DNA from: Sanguinoderma infundibulare
Taxonomy: Eukaryota; Basidiomycota; Agaricomycetes; Polyporales; Polyporaceae
Direction: 5' to 3'
Assembly: GCA_032821775.1 (NCBI GenBank)
Contig: JAVLRN010000008.1
Location: forward strand, 1,736,001-1,800,000
Length of the DNA: 64,000 nucleotides
Shown here: positions 23,301 to 36,289 of the stretch, piece after piece
Numbering within the stretch: position 1 is the stretch's first letter
How the letters are laid out: each line of letters opens with the position of its first letter
Program-made: the position numbers and the translations under genes
The notes under the pieces: generated by a model
Databases searched by the model: none
Seen by the model: only the letters and a program-made list of their open reading frames with translations
What the model was told of the DNA's origin: nothing

Positions 23301-24580
23301 TACGGGAAATCTGGCTCTTGTCCACTTCTTCCCCGCCGAAACGGTGATACATGTGGTGTAATCCCTGTGCCCGAGGTGGGTTTGCGGCCGGAGGTCGCCT
23401 TGAGCTCGCCAACTCCATGCTGTGACATCTGCTTTTGTCTTAGAAGAACATTGGTCATCAGACAGCTTGACAATGAATGTCGGTTTGCGCGCCTTCTAAA
23501 TTTCTCGGTGAGCATTTCCTAGGACTGCTCCCCGAAGTCCGATTCATGGTCTAGACCTCATGGCACCGTCCGCCCACGACAGAGGGACTTTTTTTCAGGG
23601 TCCTTCTCTCTCACCTGTAGCGAAGTCAAGCGGCACGCGTTTGCCTTCTTTCTCATTCTGCGAAGTGCGAACAGTCGCTCTGGTCAACGTGACCCGAAAG
23701 CTTATTCCGAAAAATTAACGCAGGAAGTAGGGAAGCCATACGTGCGGGGTACGGCATTATTCGTTTCTCTCGAGTCAAAATTCCGTTTGATGCTCAGCTG
23801 TCGTCAACCTTCTACTCCACGCTCTTTACCCGCGATATCTGCCATGGCGATTCATGTCGGATTCTTGTCATTAGAACCGCATGGTCTGGCGATACTACGG
23901 CGTCCGAGTCGTCGCGCCAGCGGATATGCAATCGTCGAGAGCGGTCGAACCGTGTGGCAGAGGTAGTAAGGGTTAAACTGATGAAACATTGACCGGTGAG
24001 TGACACCGATATTCCCAAGTGATCAGACTCCTGCCCACCCTTCCACGCCACACCATACTCACCACATCGTTTGCAGTCATTAACCATTGAAAATTTCGCA
24101 GGACAGCCTCATCATCTCCGAGCTAACTACAAGCAAGTATTTGGGAATAACTTAAAACGTCAGACCACATCCTCCGCTCACGGCGTACCGGTGCGACCAG
24201 CGGTCATTTGTCGCTGTGGCGACCGCTGCAGTTGCAGCACAACAATAGGTATATAAGAAGTCCCCAATTTATCCTCGTCGGCCACCTCGCCACGGTGCCG
24301 CGTCCTGAAGCCGACGGCACACTGGCATGGCATCGACAAACCTTGAAACTATTCAAATTCAACTGACGTCATCGTAATCTGTGCACGTGATCTCACCGCG
24401 ACGCGTTCTGACGCGTCGTGGCGCAAACCTTATTCGCCTGTTCCTACCTTCCATCACCATCCCCCCCCCACTCTTCTCTTCGCCCTTGCACCTCTCACAT
24501 GGACATGCCTGTATGCGTGCTAAACGTCTTGGAGGCTCACCGCAGAAACCAGCTGAGGCGAGATCGTAGGAAATGGACTC

Positions 24581-24781
24581 CATCAGCAAAAGCTCTCTTC
24601 CCTGACCGCTCCTGGGCCTTCCTGATGCCCAGCGTAAGCGCGACAGATCGTGTCAGGCTCTCAGGCTGGTCTACTCAGGGACCAGCCTGAAAGCCTGACG
24701 GCGCTCTGAACCGCTTAGGAGGCGCCTCAGGAAGCCCAGGGGCTGTCAGGAATTGGTCAGGGAAGTGAGCTTTTCCTGATG
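24581..24781. mobile_element. 201-bp foldback/MITE-like palindrome
   Basis: The two ends, 24581-24607 and 24755-24781, are inverted repeats matching at 25 of 27 positions (consensus CATCAG.AAAAGCTC.CTTC, then CCTGACC). The arms keep pairing inward: CCTGGGC, TTCCTGA, TAAGCG and GTCAGGCT on the left each find their complement on the right in the same order. The centre is a perfect 11-bp stem (TCAGGCTGGTC, 24661-24671, with 24680-24690) around an 8-nt loop. The whole element can therefore fold into one long hairpin. A 3-bp direct repeat CTC flanks it, which may be a target-site duplication or chance. It has no coding capacity. A non-autonomous DNA transposon or a hairpin small-RNA locus both fit. 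Confidence 0.6.
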
Positions 24782-26757
24782 CTCGGACATGAACGTAAGC
24801 ATTTCGGTCCGTGAAGGTTATCGCGACGACGTTCATCATGTTCTGGCAGTGCAGCATTCCGAGTGCCTGGGCATGCGTATATGGCATTCGACCGACACGG
24901 CTTAGAAGCAGACGACGTTCTTGGTGAGTGTGTTACCCCGCATATAGTCGATGTCTCGGACGATTGGGTGTCGGCTTCACGTATGCGCTATGCATGCATG
25001 CATGCGTGCGTCTCGGCTCTCACTGTGCGTGCTCTTGGGGCACTGCGGCGACTCTCGGCGGTGATGACGCGGCTGGGGGTTCAAACGTTCAGCACTCGAA
25101 CGGACCGCCAGTTCACATACGACCGGCACGTTTCTCGTGCATATATTCGTACCTGCGGTATGATGCATGTCTGCCACGTACACTCCCTAAGGTCCAACAT
25201 TCTGTCGCTCACCCACAACGATCTCTCTGCCTTGGAAGCCTGCCTTGGCATTATCGGATCCCCGAAGTCAGACTTACTGTAATCAATGTCATCCGCGACC
25301 TTGTGGGGACATGGACTGTGTCATGGTTCGCCGACCAACTGCGTTGGAGGTGTATGAGCCTGACGCTTCTGCTTTTCAAGGCCTGGATCTGTCCACTCTC
25401 CGGTCACTTTTTTTCTGTGTCACAGGTTGTTGAGACTCTTCATGCTCACAAAGAACGTTTCCATACAGGAAACTAACCAGCATGCTTCATTAAAGCATGC
25501 CTCGTCGCGGGCTAACTGGCCCGGGAGTACCGGGATTCACGGGAACTTCGTTGTCCTTTGTCTGGATATTCCATACCCCGAGCAGGCCTGGACCGCGATC
25601 TATGACTCTCTGCGCGTCGACGATCGGTACCTGCAGTCCAAAAGAAGCCACACGTTTGGTCACTGGGTTCCGCCGCCCACCGCATGGGATCCTCTACTAT
25701 CTTCAAAGCTTCGCGGGCCTGTGCAACCTCGGGGATTCGGTCAACGCCACGTAACGTCAGGGCATTCCTTCCTGTCGCAGACCTTCTTCAGCCCAATCTT
25801 CCAACCCTTCACCCTTGGACCTCTCACCTCGAGCGTTTACAGGCCACACAGATCCACCACATGTAAGGCCTGTGAGGAACCACGGGATGTCAAGCGCGTC
25901 AATGCTGCCCCTTCCTCTCGGCGGAGGAAGATGTCTCCTCCCCTTTCGAGCATAGCATTCAGGGTGAGTTCATCGCCCGCTGATCATCTCGCTCGTCAAG
26001 GACGGCATGCAATTTCCTGCAGTATTCCGCCGTTGGCCGTCCAACGTTCAGGCCTTCAGGGCCGCTCCAATCGGGGCATTTCAGGTGAGCAGCGTATCTT
26101 GCATCGTGGCGAACCTTCTGACATGCGCATTCTGTGGCCAGCTCAGCGTGTTCATCGAGTCGGATTCGCTGCCTGGCGCATTGGCCAGCTGACCCTGCAC
26201 CCCCAAAGTGGCATTATATGTGCCCGAGTAGACGAGCGTCTGCGGGCGTTTTGGATGGCGGAACGTCCTCCGAACTAATGTCGGACCCCGGACAGGGGTC
26301 GCGTATCGGGGAAGGCGAGGTAGGCTGAGAGGTTCGCTAAAACGTGCTAGAGTGGTTTTAACATGTGTCCGCCAGGCCTTGTCCAAAGGCGTGAGTCTCC
26401 GAACGGTCCCGGAACACTGAGGGTGAGGGGAGTAGCGAAGGATCAATCAAGGATTGATGCCCTTTTCAATAGGTGGGTGGGTCAAGCTCCCTCGAGTGTA
26501 TATACGCCTATCTCCTACACGTCCACTTAGCTCTCGGGACTAGTCGTGCACGTCCGCACCCGCTATACGACGGACAGGTTCTGGGAAACTAAACCCAAAC
26601 CTTGTACCTGAACTACACGGCCGCTGATATGTAGTCGGCGCGGAGAAGATCTTCGCGGGTAGTGAGGCCTGTGGCCTTCCGTTCCTCGTTCTGACCTGCG
26701 CTTTCCAGCGAGATGGCGGCTTCTCGCCATATTGACATGCCTAGGCATCGACGCGAC

Positions 26758-26869
26758 GGGATATGCCGTTCGTAAGTTCCAACGTAACTCCGCGCTCGCG
26801 AAGGTACGCGCGAATACGAAGATACGCACGAACACGCGGCCTTGGGTTGCGTTTATGACGGCATATCCC
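26758..26869. repeat. Decayed inverted repeat
   Basis: A perfect 12-bp inverted pair (GGGATATGCCGT at 26758-26769 and its complement at 26858-26869) brackets about 88 bp. Pairing continues more weakly inward (TAA, AAC, GCG blocks), as in an old foldback element. No coding content. Confidence 0.45.
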
Positions 26870-28822
26870 GTTCGGGGGGGAGTGGAAGACGCGGACTTCT
26901 AAGATTGGGTGGACGCGACACCAGGCGTACGCATGACCTGCCGACTTTGTCAAAGTGTGGCTCACGACTTCACTTAAGGTTGGACAGGTTCGGTCTTCGA
27001 GACGTTCGCGAACGCGAAGGACCCCCTCGCGCCGCGAACGAGCACGTCGGCCCCCGCGCGTGCTCCTGGTCCGGGGATTGTTCGTTTCCGGTTTGTTAGT
27101 TTCCGGGTCCGTTCAATCGCTGTTGTTAAAGTTTTTCCAGTTGTGCTCGGAGGTCATGCGCCACAACTAGTTGTGGAATTTGATGGAGAAGAGGGTGCAT
27201 ACCTAGGCCTGCGCATACTCGACGCTCGCAGACATGCCCATTTGGTGTTGGTGTTGGCATCGGGATTGACAGGATGACACTTGTGGGGTGCGTCAATTGA
27301 TCGCCGGAGCCAGGATTCCGTGCGCGCGTCTTGTTCTTGTGCAATATCAGTTCCGCTCGGATATGGTAACTTTGTGGATGGCGGGTGCGCAGCACGGCGG
27401 CGCCCTATGCGGTTGGAAGACGATCATGCGTTGAACGTGCACGCCCGCTTACTTTCATATCGACGTATCCGAGCGGTTATCGTGTCGATGCACTCCACTC
27501 GATTGTGGACAGATGACGGGTGGGGCGGATGGTTGGGATAGTGACGCGTGTTAAAAGTAGTCCGGCTCGAGTTGGCGTGGTCATGCGCGGGCGTCCGCTT
27601 CAAGCTGGCGCCGCTTTCTTGTCGGCGTCGGCGAATGAAGAGGGTTCAGATGGTCGAGAGACAAAAGCCGGTCACGGGTGGAAGGACCCGATGTTCCGAT
27701 GTTGTTGTTGTCGTTGTGTTTTTTGAGAGTTCTGAATGGGAACGTCCGTTCCGCGTGGTGCGGCGGAGACTCGGAGTCGGGTTCGGCGAAATGGAAGGAA
27801 GATGGGAGAGGTGGAAGAGCGTGCAAGCGATGATGCCGATGATGGCACCGGCGGAAGTGGACACAGCCTCGGCTATCAGGCTTTAAACATATGCTTGATG
27901 GCCATAGTTTTAGGACGGAGTGAACATATGCGGGTAAGGTCGTGTAGAGAGGGATATGGAACGTAGCGTATGCACCGGATGGTTAAACGTCGACCGGGTG
28001 GATGTTGGAAGATGAATTCGCTTTTTTTCTACTTTCTCTCCAAATGGAATTCAAAAAGTCTACCGTCTGACCTCATCTATTGCCACTTCTCCGGAAGACG
28101 GGCACTCCGTTCCGTCTCCCGCTACGTATACTACTGACGGGTACGTATGGAGCCTCATCTGAGATGCCACGGTATTATTCTTGGAGCACTGCCTTGACAA
28201 TCAGGCTTTTAACGAGTCGTCGCCAGACTGTTGATGGACGTATGCAATGCTCGGAAATCATGGTTACGAACGATCAGTGGAGAGCACAAGGCCAACGATG
28301 TCATAGGTACCCCCAGGATGACAGGCGGGGCTGCAGAAAATTGTCGTTTTTCGTCATTCGGGGAGGTCGCGTGCGCGCAAGGTAAGGATGAACGTTTGTC
28401 GCAGTCAAGCTGTGGAGCGCTGCTGAGCAATTGGGGTAATGGTTGAGTATTCGGACGGAGCAGGCACGGTACTCGCAGCGACCTCGTTGCTTCCCCGAGG
28501 CGGCCAGAATAGGACGGCTGGGCGAACCGGATGGTTTGATATCGCGGTGTCCGGAGTCTCCGTCTTGAGCCACTTGCGTGTGTGGGGAGCTCGCCCGGCG
28601 TGCAGTTCGCCGTGTGGCCCTCGAAGGGATGTTGCAGGCTTTGCTTTGTGCGGGGAGACAATACAGCGTGAGGACGATTAGAACGAGCAGAGACGGAGAG
28701 GAGAAAGCACGGGGAAGAGAGAGTGGACTGCGGCTGGGCCATGCGCCGAACGTGCGGGAGATGGGCGCGTGCGAACTTGTGATGAGAGGGAGGATGGGGA
28801 GAATAATATGTAGTTGGCCGGC

Positions 28823-31800
28823 ATGTCTCATCCGCCATCGCTGCCCTCCTCCTCCTCCTCCCCGCCGTGCCCATCGTCGGCCTCGCTGCGAGCGACGATG
28901 GCCTCAGTAACGCACCACTCACAACATCCCTTCTTCACCCATCTCGTCGCTCTCTTATCTGTCTACGAGCTCGGCCCCTCGCTCCCGACGCCCATTCCGA
29001 AATATGACGGCCCGACAGATTGGCAGATCGAGAGCATCCTCCGCTCCCTTGGCGCGATGGCCCGCCGAATGTATACCGCAGAGGAGGCTTTGAGCTCGAT
29101 ACGAGCCGCAGAGAGCTGTGGCCCCGAGTCCAAGAAGCGACGCAGCGTCGGCGACAGCCCTCCTATGTCCAGTTCCGGTTCGTCCCATACCGACACTTCC
29201 TGCACCGCGTCTAGTGGATTTGCAAACGGCTCATCGTCAGTGTCGCCCTTCTTCACCCCCACGAGCTCAGTCGAGAGCATTCCCGCCACCCTCGACGACT
29301 CCCTCAAGGACATCGAGATGTCCGACAGCACCAGCGAAGCCAGCTCCAGCAGCGAGCCCACCCCCCACCCTCCTGTGCCCCACGGCACCGGCATCGGCCC
29401 CGGCAGCTCGCGCACCCCCAACGGCATGACCATCAACCTCGACAGCGTCGTCAACCCTCTCGACAAGATCCGGCGGGCGACAGGCAACACGACCGGCTCG
29501 ACCGCGAACGTCGTCTCGGCACCCCCTTCGGTCCAGGCCGACCATGTGTCGTGCCCCGGTTGCGGCAGAGTCATCACGGATACGGCCACCATCTCCAAGA
29601 TCGTCAACATGTCCACCGGCGACGTCTCGTCCCCGCTCGTCGTGCCCCCGGGCCCGCTCGCGGCGGCGGCGTTCGAGAGCGGCATGAGCGCGGTCGACGA
29701 ACTCAAGCTCTTGAAGACGCAGGTGCAGGACGTCGCGCGGGTGTGCAACGCGGTCGCGCGCGGGGACTTGTCCCAGAAGATTACGGTGCCCGTGCAGGGC
29801 GTGGTCATGATCCAGCTCAAGGACGTCATCAACGCTATGGTGCGTCGATCGGTCGTGCTCCTCCTTGTTCTCTTTCCATTCGTTCTCTCCTCCTGGGAGA
29901 ACGCCCATCCTGATCCGTGGCTTCTCTATGCGTAGGTCGACAAACTCGGACAATTCGCAAAGGAGGTCACTCGTGTCTCTCAGGAAGTCGGTACGGAAGG
30001 GTACGTCCATGTTTCTGCATTCGCTTTCTTTTTTTACTCGCGCGGGTTCGCACGCTATGCCACATGCTCAATGACGATGGGGTGGTCCATTGCAGCAAAT
30101 TGGGCGGACAGGCGCTCGTCCTCGATGTCGAAGGCACATGGCGCGAGCTCACCGGCGTCGTCAACAAGCTCGCGGCAAACTTGACGAACCAGGTACGGTC
30201 TATCGCAAAGGTCACAAAGGCTGTCGCTCTCGGCGACCTGTCGAAGCAAATCGAGGTCGACGCCCGCGGCGAAATACTGGAACTCAAGAATACGGTAAAC
30301 GGCATGGTCGTCAGACTAAGAGCGTTAGCGGCAGAAGTCACGCGGGTAACGATGGAGGTCGGATCTAAAGGGCAATTGGGCGGCCAGGCGCACGTACCGG
30401 ACGTCGAGGGTGTATGGTTAGAGTTGACGCGCAACGTGAGTGACATCCTCGCGATTTCGTTTCTCTCGTGGCGCTGACGCCGACGTGTGGGGGTGGCACT
30501 CTTTGGGGATTTCCCTCGGCTTGGTATGTTGTTGATTGCAGGTGAATCGGATGTGTTCGAGCTTGACGGATCAAGTGCGATCGATCGCCAAGGTCACGAC
30601 GGCCGTCGCGCGCGGAGACTTGACACAGAAGATCGACATCGAGGTCGAGGGCGAGATGCTCACCTTGAAGATCACCGTCAACTCCATGGTGGACCAGCTG
30701 AGCGCGTTCGCGTCCGAGGTCACCCGTGTCGCGTTGGAAGTCGGTACACAGGGTATCTTGGGCGGTCAGGCTCGCGTCGAGGGTGTGCAGGGCACTTGGG
30801 CGGACTTGACCAGGAATGTCAACGTACGTGCCGTTTTTGTCTGTTGTTCAAGCGCTCCCTGTGTTAACGCTGCCTCTGGCAGAAAATGGCTACGAACTTG
30901 ACGGATCAAGTGCGCTCCATCTCCGAGGTCACGAAGGCCGTCGCCAATGGCGACTTGAGCCGGACTGTCAACGTCGACGTGCAGGGAGAGATGCTGGACT
31001 TGAAGACGACCGTCAACCAGATGGTGGCCCGGTTATCGACATTGGCAAGTGAAGTCACTCGTGTCTCCTTGGAAGTCGGAACGGAGGGTATCATGGGTGG
31101 CCAAGCATCGGTCCCTGACGTCCAAGGTGTATGGAAGGTACGCCGCCCGTTCCTTTTACGACGCACGACGGCGAGGCTGATATGCGTGGACGCCACAGGG
31201 CTTGACGGACAATGTGAACTTGATGGCCATGAACTTGACTAACCAGGTACGGTCCATTGCGGAGGTCACGAAGGCCGTCGCCGGCGGAGACTTGACGAAG
31301 CGAATCACGGTCGACGTGCGCGGAGAGATGCTCGACTTGAAGGAGACGGTCAACGGCATGACGGAGAGCTTGAGCCTGTTCGCAGATGAGGTCACGCGTG
31401 TCGCGAAGGAGGTCGGAACCGAGGGTCTCTTGGGCGGTCAGGCGCAGGTCACCAACGTCGGTGGTACTTGGAAGGACTTGACGGACAACGTGAACGTCAT
31501 GGCTGCGAATGTGAGTGTGCCTTCGGATCCTTGGGCACGGGATGACTGACTGAGTTGCCCCGTTTCCTGTAGTTGACCTTGCAAGTGCGGACAATCGCTC
31601 TGGCTACGGTAAGCTCATCCCCGATCTACATTGATAGGAAGCAAAACTTTGTCTGAACACGTCGATGTAGCGCGCCGTCGCGAAGGGTGACTTGAACCAG
31701 AAGGTCACCGGTGTACCAGTGTCCGGAGAGATACTCGACCTCGTCAACACCATCAACAGCATGATCGACCAGTTGGCCATCTTCGCCGCAGAGGTGAAGA

Positions 31801-34284
31801 AGGTCGCTCGTGAAGTCGGAACCGAAGGAAAGCTGGGTGGGCAGGCCGAGGTCGGCAACGTCGAGGGTATCTGGCAAGAGATCACGTACGCCCTCGCCGC
31901 AGCTGCATCTTGCTGGAGATGCGACGCTGACTCGTGTAATCTTCAGGATGTCCGTGAACACGATGGCGAGCAACTTGACGACGCAAGTCAGAGGTTTCGC
32001 CCAGATCTCGGCGGCGGCAATGGACGGCGACTTCAGTCGGTTCATCACGGTCGAGGCCAGCGGAGAGATGGACTCGTTGAAGACGCAGATCAACCAGATG
32101 GTGTCCAACTTGCGCGACAGTATCCAGAAGAACACCGCGGCCAGGGAAGCAGCCGAGTTGGCGAACAGGTCAAAGTCCGAGTTCTTGGCCAACATGTCGC
32201 ACGAGATTCGGTATGTCATGCAGACAGGCTATGTGATGGTATTCCTTGCTGAAGACGGGTTCGACAGAACGCCAATGAACGGTATCATCGGTATGACGGA
32301 GCTCACGCTGGACAGCGACCTCAACCGGTCGCAGCGGGAGAACCTGCTCTTAGTGCACAGCTTAGCCCGCTCGCTATTATTGATCATCGATGACATCTTG
32401 GATATCTCGAAGAGTGCGTTCTTGTCTGCGTTTTCGCGATGGCTTGGTTCTGACAGGAGCTTGACTTGCAGTTGAAGCCGGGCGGATGACCATGGAGCAG
32501 GTGTCTTACTCGATTAGGCAGACCGTGTTCGGTATCCTCAAGACCTTAGTCGTCCGGGCGTCCCAAAACCAGCTCGACCTCACCTACGATGTTGATCCTG
32601 ACATTCCCGACCAGCTCATCGGTGACTCGCTTCGTCTACGCCAGGTCATCACCAACTTGGTGGGCAACGCGATCAAGTTCACGCCGTCCAAGGTCTCTCG
32701 CAAGGGTCACGTCGCACTCAGTTGCAGACTGCTGGCCAAGGACGACCAGCACGTTAACTTGGAGTTCTGCGTGTCCGACACTGGTATCGGTATCGCGAAA
32801 GACAAGTTGACAATGATCTTCGACACGTTCTGCCAGGCCGACGGTTCCACTACCCGGGTGAGTATCTATCGTTGCAATTTCGTGAGGCCATCCGCTTATT
32901 AACGATACCTATAGGAATACGGCGGTACTGGTCTAGGATTATCCATCTCGAAACGGCTCGTCACCCTCATGCTGGGTAACATGTGGGTCGAGTCGGAGGT
33001 CTCGAGTGGCTCCAAGTTCTTCTTCACCATCACGTCCCAGATCAGCCCGCTGTCGATGGAGGCGACGCTGACGAAGATGCAGCCGTTCCAGAAGCGGAGC
33101 ATCCTCTTCGTCGACACCTTCTTCGACCGCACCGGCGTCGTCCAGCGCGTGCTCGAGCTCGGGCTGCGGCCGTACGTCGTGCATTCCGTCGCGGAGGTCG
33201 CGGATAAGACGACGTGCCCGCACATTGATACCATCGTCGTTGACTCGCTCAGCGTCGTACGTGTGACCATTTCGTCTTCGAAGATGAATTTTACTCACGT
33301 GTTGATACACAGACCGAAAACCTGAGGGAGCATGAACACCTGCGTTATATACCCATCGTCCTTCTGTCGCCAGTACGTTCACTTGGCTAACTATCCTGTA
33401 CAAGCTGGCACTCATTGTTCTTTTTCTTTTTCAGGAATCGAGCCCACGGTTGAACCGTACGTTTTATCATGACCTTCACCATGATCCCTTTCGCTAAATG
33501 GCTCTACAGTCAAGTGGTGTCTGGACAACGGCATCTCGTCTCAAATAACGACACCCGTCTCCGAGCAGGACCTCGCCTCTGCGCTGATCTCGGCCCTGGA
33601 GTCAAATACCGTCACACCCGTCGTGGCCGAGAACGACGTGCCGTACGACATCCTGATCGCCGAAGACAACCTCGTGAACCAAAAGCTGGCAGTGAAGATC
33701 CTTGAGAAGTACGGTCACCAGGTGGAGATCGCCGAGAACGGCCAACTCGCCGTCGACGCGTTCAAGGCCCGCGTGCAGAGAAACAGGCCGTTTGATGTCA
33801 TCCTCGTGAGTCTAGACCGTCCTCAATTCAATCACTCGGCGAATCGCTGAATCGATCACTGCACCCATGCAGATGGATGTTTCCATGCCGTTCATGGGCG
33901 GTATGGAGGCCACGGAGCTCATCCGAACCTACGAGCAGACCCATGGTCTGGAGCCAACCCCTATCATCGCGTTGACCGCGCACGCAAGTACGTCCCTCCC
34001 CGATGCACGCTTCGATCGGCGTAAAACTTACCTGTACGTGTAGTGATCGGCGACCGCGAACGGTGTTTGCAAGCCGGCATGGACGACCATATCACGAGTA
34101 CGTACTAGCCACGGCATCGTCTTCTTGCGGAGACTAAACGATCTCCACAGAGCCACTGCGTCGCAGCGATCTCATGAACTCGATCAACAAGCTTGCGGGC
34201 GAGAGGAAGATGGCGTTGGCGCGGAGCCGCGTGCAACATCGGTCGTCGTTCCCCATGCAGACTCTCTTGCGCGAGTTCCGGTGA
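28823..34284 (+). CDS. NIK1: Group III hybrid histidine kinase (HAMP-repeat osmosensor)
   Basis: Cytoplasmic sensor kinase at the head of the fungal HOG osmostress pathway, in the target class of phenylpyrrole and dicarboximide fungicides. Spliced length is about 1,400 aa over roughly 18 exons. Order: Ser/Pro-rich N-terminus; seven HAMP-like repeats with the motif VRSIAxVTxAVAxGDL at about 29740, 30195, 30570, 30910, 31250, 31590-31690 and 31990; H-box [16 protein letters not shown], split by an intron; N-box [18 protein letters not shown]1 [12 protein letters not shown]2 [10 protein letters not shown]; and a receiver domain with acidic residues in ILIAEDN, phospho-acceptor Asp in [10 protein letters not shown] and Lys in ITKPL. 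Exons of 22 nt (33435-33456) and about 36 nt (near 31573) are needed to keep frame. The start is either 28823 or 28898, both in frame. All catalytic motifs are intact, so the kinase should be functional. Confidence 0.93.
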
Positions 34285-34881
34285 CGCTGACTCCCCATCC
34301 GTTCTGTGGTTGTTTGCGTTCGCAGCCCAGTCTCCGTCTCGCGCTGCCTATCCATTATTTCATTCCATGCTTTCCTGTGCTCCTGCCATCTTCCGTGTCT
34401 CATTTTCATTGTGCATGTATTACCACCACCATATCCTGCTCTGTGTTCCGTCCATTCTACGTCTCTATCGCCATCTCCGTCTCGCCTCGCCTTATCTCTC
34501 TCACTCTATTCCCGCTCACGCTCACAAGTCGTACTGTCTGAAGCAACGTCGCTTTCCCGTCCGCTAGCATCCCCCCCCTGTATCGTTTCCTCACTGCCAT
34601 CACACCACCACCGTGCACGATCACCATACCTATGTTAGTTCTTCAGCTTACACTTATCGCGGATTCCGCTCCGGAAGGGGTTCGCGCGTAAATTCACTAG
34701 TCGTAGTCTGCAAACGCAATTGTACGTTTTCTATTGTCTCTACCGAGCTGGCTACTTGCGTGTACAGTGGAACGAACACCTCGCCGTGAACCCAACCATC
34801 GCCTACGATTCCGCGAACAGGCATCGTACAACGAAGCATATGGCGGCGGGCATAATGTGCGGATATCGGGGACAGCTGAGT
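34285..34881. other. Convergent 3' intergenic region
   Basis: 3' flank of the histidine kinase, strongly pyrimidine-rich (34300-34600), meeting the 3' end of hydrolase copy A. No gene seen. Confidence 0.5.
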
Positions 34882-36289
34882 TCACGGTGTGCCCGCGAGA
34901 CTCAGGAGCCACCTCAAGCCGTCTCGGGCGTCACCATCGACCTTTCTGGCTGAAGAAATCCATGGAAACGTGTAATGGAAGCCATGAACGACCCCATCGT
35001 ATCTGGTGTTCAGTGAGCCGGGGCCCGACAGAGACTGCGACGAAAAGCGCGCGCACCGGTCGAGCTTTGTCTTCACGGATGCCTCCCGCAAGACTTTCTC
35101 ATAGACCACCCCGTCGTCTCGCAACGGATCCTGGCCCATGACTTGGATGTACGCGGGAGGCAGTCCCGCATGCGTGGATGCGAGAAGCGGAGATGCGCGG
35201 AGGTCCGTCGGTGGCGCGCCATACATTTCTAAGCCAACGGGACCAGTTAGCACTGACCAGTACTACGGTGTGTTATGAGTGTTACGCACTGAAGCTATTC
35301 AAGACTCGCTCGCTGTTGAGGAGCACCGTATCGGTGTTCTCCTCGAAGGACGTCATGACCGGCCGATATCTGATGCAGATACTTCAACGCCAGCATCTTT
35401 CAAACAGGGGCGAGCACAGCGCGCACTTGTCTGGCCTGGCGAGTGGATGGACGAGGGCAGGTTCGCGAAGGTATTGCCCTGTGATTGGGGTCGTCGAGAA
35501 GAATGGGTCGTCGCGGGCGTGTAGCGCGACGGCGGCGGCCACGTTTGCTCCTGCAGAGTCCCCTCCCACAATGAAGCCCTTGTTGAGGGACACCCGGAGT
35601 TGCGACACGTCCTCGACGACCTGAAGACGAATTCGTAGCATGAGGTAAGCGCAGCCAAGGGAGGAAAGACGATCCACGTACCCATTTCACGGCCGCATAG
35701 CAGTCTTCGAAAGCGGCCGGAAACGGACTCTCCGGCGCAAGCCTGGCATCTTGGATGTGGTGATCTAGGACTACGTTGATTCGGATAGGCAGACTGACCT
35801 GTACTCGACGTTGACAACCACGAGCTTCAGCTCTACGCAAAGCGTTCGCAAGTGGTTATCGTCCATATCGAGATCCCCCAACATCCATCCTAGCGATAAC
35901 ATCGTGAGTAATCGAGTCGAACCCTGTGAGTAAGGTCCACGCACCGCCGCCGTGAATCCACACTAGAACTGGGAAGACGTCTCCGGCGGAAGGAGTGACT
36001 ACTCGGACGGCGATCGTGCCACCTTTGACGGGAGCAGTGCTGTCAGTTACCGAGTATTCCGAAACTGTCATAGCAGATATATCGTCAGTGCGCCGTCGGT
36101 TCTACAACGAGAAGCATAACGCGGACCGGACGGAAGTCGCTCTCCGTAATACTTTGAGAACGGGGAGAGGACGATCTTGGACTGTTGTCGGGAATAGGTA
36201 GGGAGAGACACGCCCTCCGGCGGGGCTTGGGGTTGAGTGTACGCGGGATCTGAAGCGAGAGCCTCAAGGAGCTCAGGATCGAGGCTCAT
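34882..36289 (-). CDS. Alpha/beta hydrolase fold-3 esterase, copy A
   Basis: Esterase/lipase of the hormone-sensitive-lipase-like (abhydrolase_3) family, about 340 aa. The start at 36289 gives MSLDPELLEALASDPA. After a first intron, VFPVLVWIHGGG carries the HGGG oxyanion motif, split by an intron (about 35889-35947). Then come MDDNHLRTL, RLAPESPFPAAFEDCYAAVKW, the nucleophile GGDSAGANVAAAVAL, QVMGQDPLRDDGVVYEKVL with the acid Asp, and VVHGFHYTFP with the catalytic His. Seven exons join in frame with GT..AG introns of about 50-80 nt, so it looks functional. There is no signal peptide, so it is probably intracellular. Nearly identical to copy C (62693-64000), introns included, and more distantly related to copy B (52861-54247). 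Substrate unknown. Confidence 0.85.

Larger units (their letters stand above)
20329..28822. other. Gene-poor block of 8.5 kb
   Basis: No gene could be supported on either strand. Frames are short and interrupted, except one open stretch at about 25442-26278 (+) with no domain-like content. Contents recognised: a 201-bp palindromic element (24581-24781), a decayed inverted repeat (26758-26869), a short ATGC-type microsatellite (about 24991-25012) and the promoter of the histidine kinase at the right end. Base composition is flatter than in the coding parts. No reverse transcriptase, transposase or LTR pair was found by reading. Confidence 0.45.

Noticed and set aside
24990..25012. ATGC/GTGC microsatellite
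   Set aside because: Too short to matter as a feature; no sign of function.
25442..26278. Open frame of about 280 codons on the plus strand in the gene-poor block
   Set aside because: Translation shows no domain, no hydrophobic core pattern and no exon neighbours. Probably chance, though transcript data could change this.
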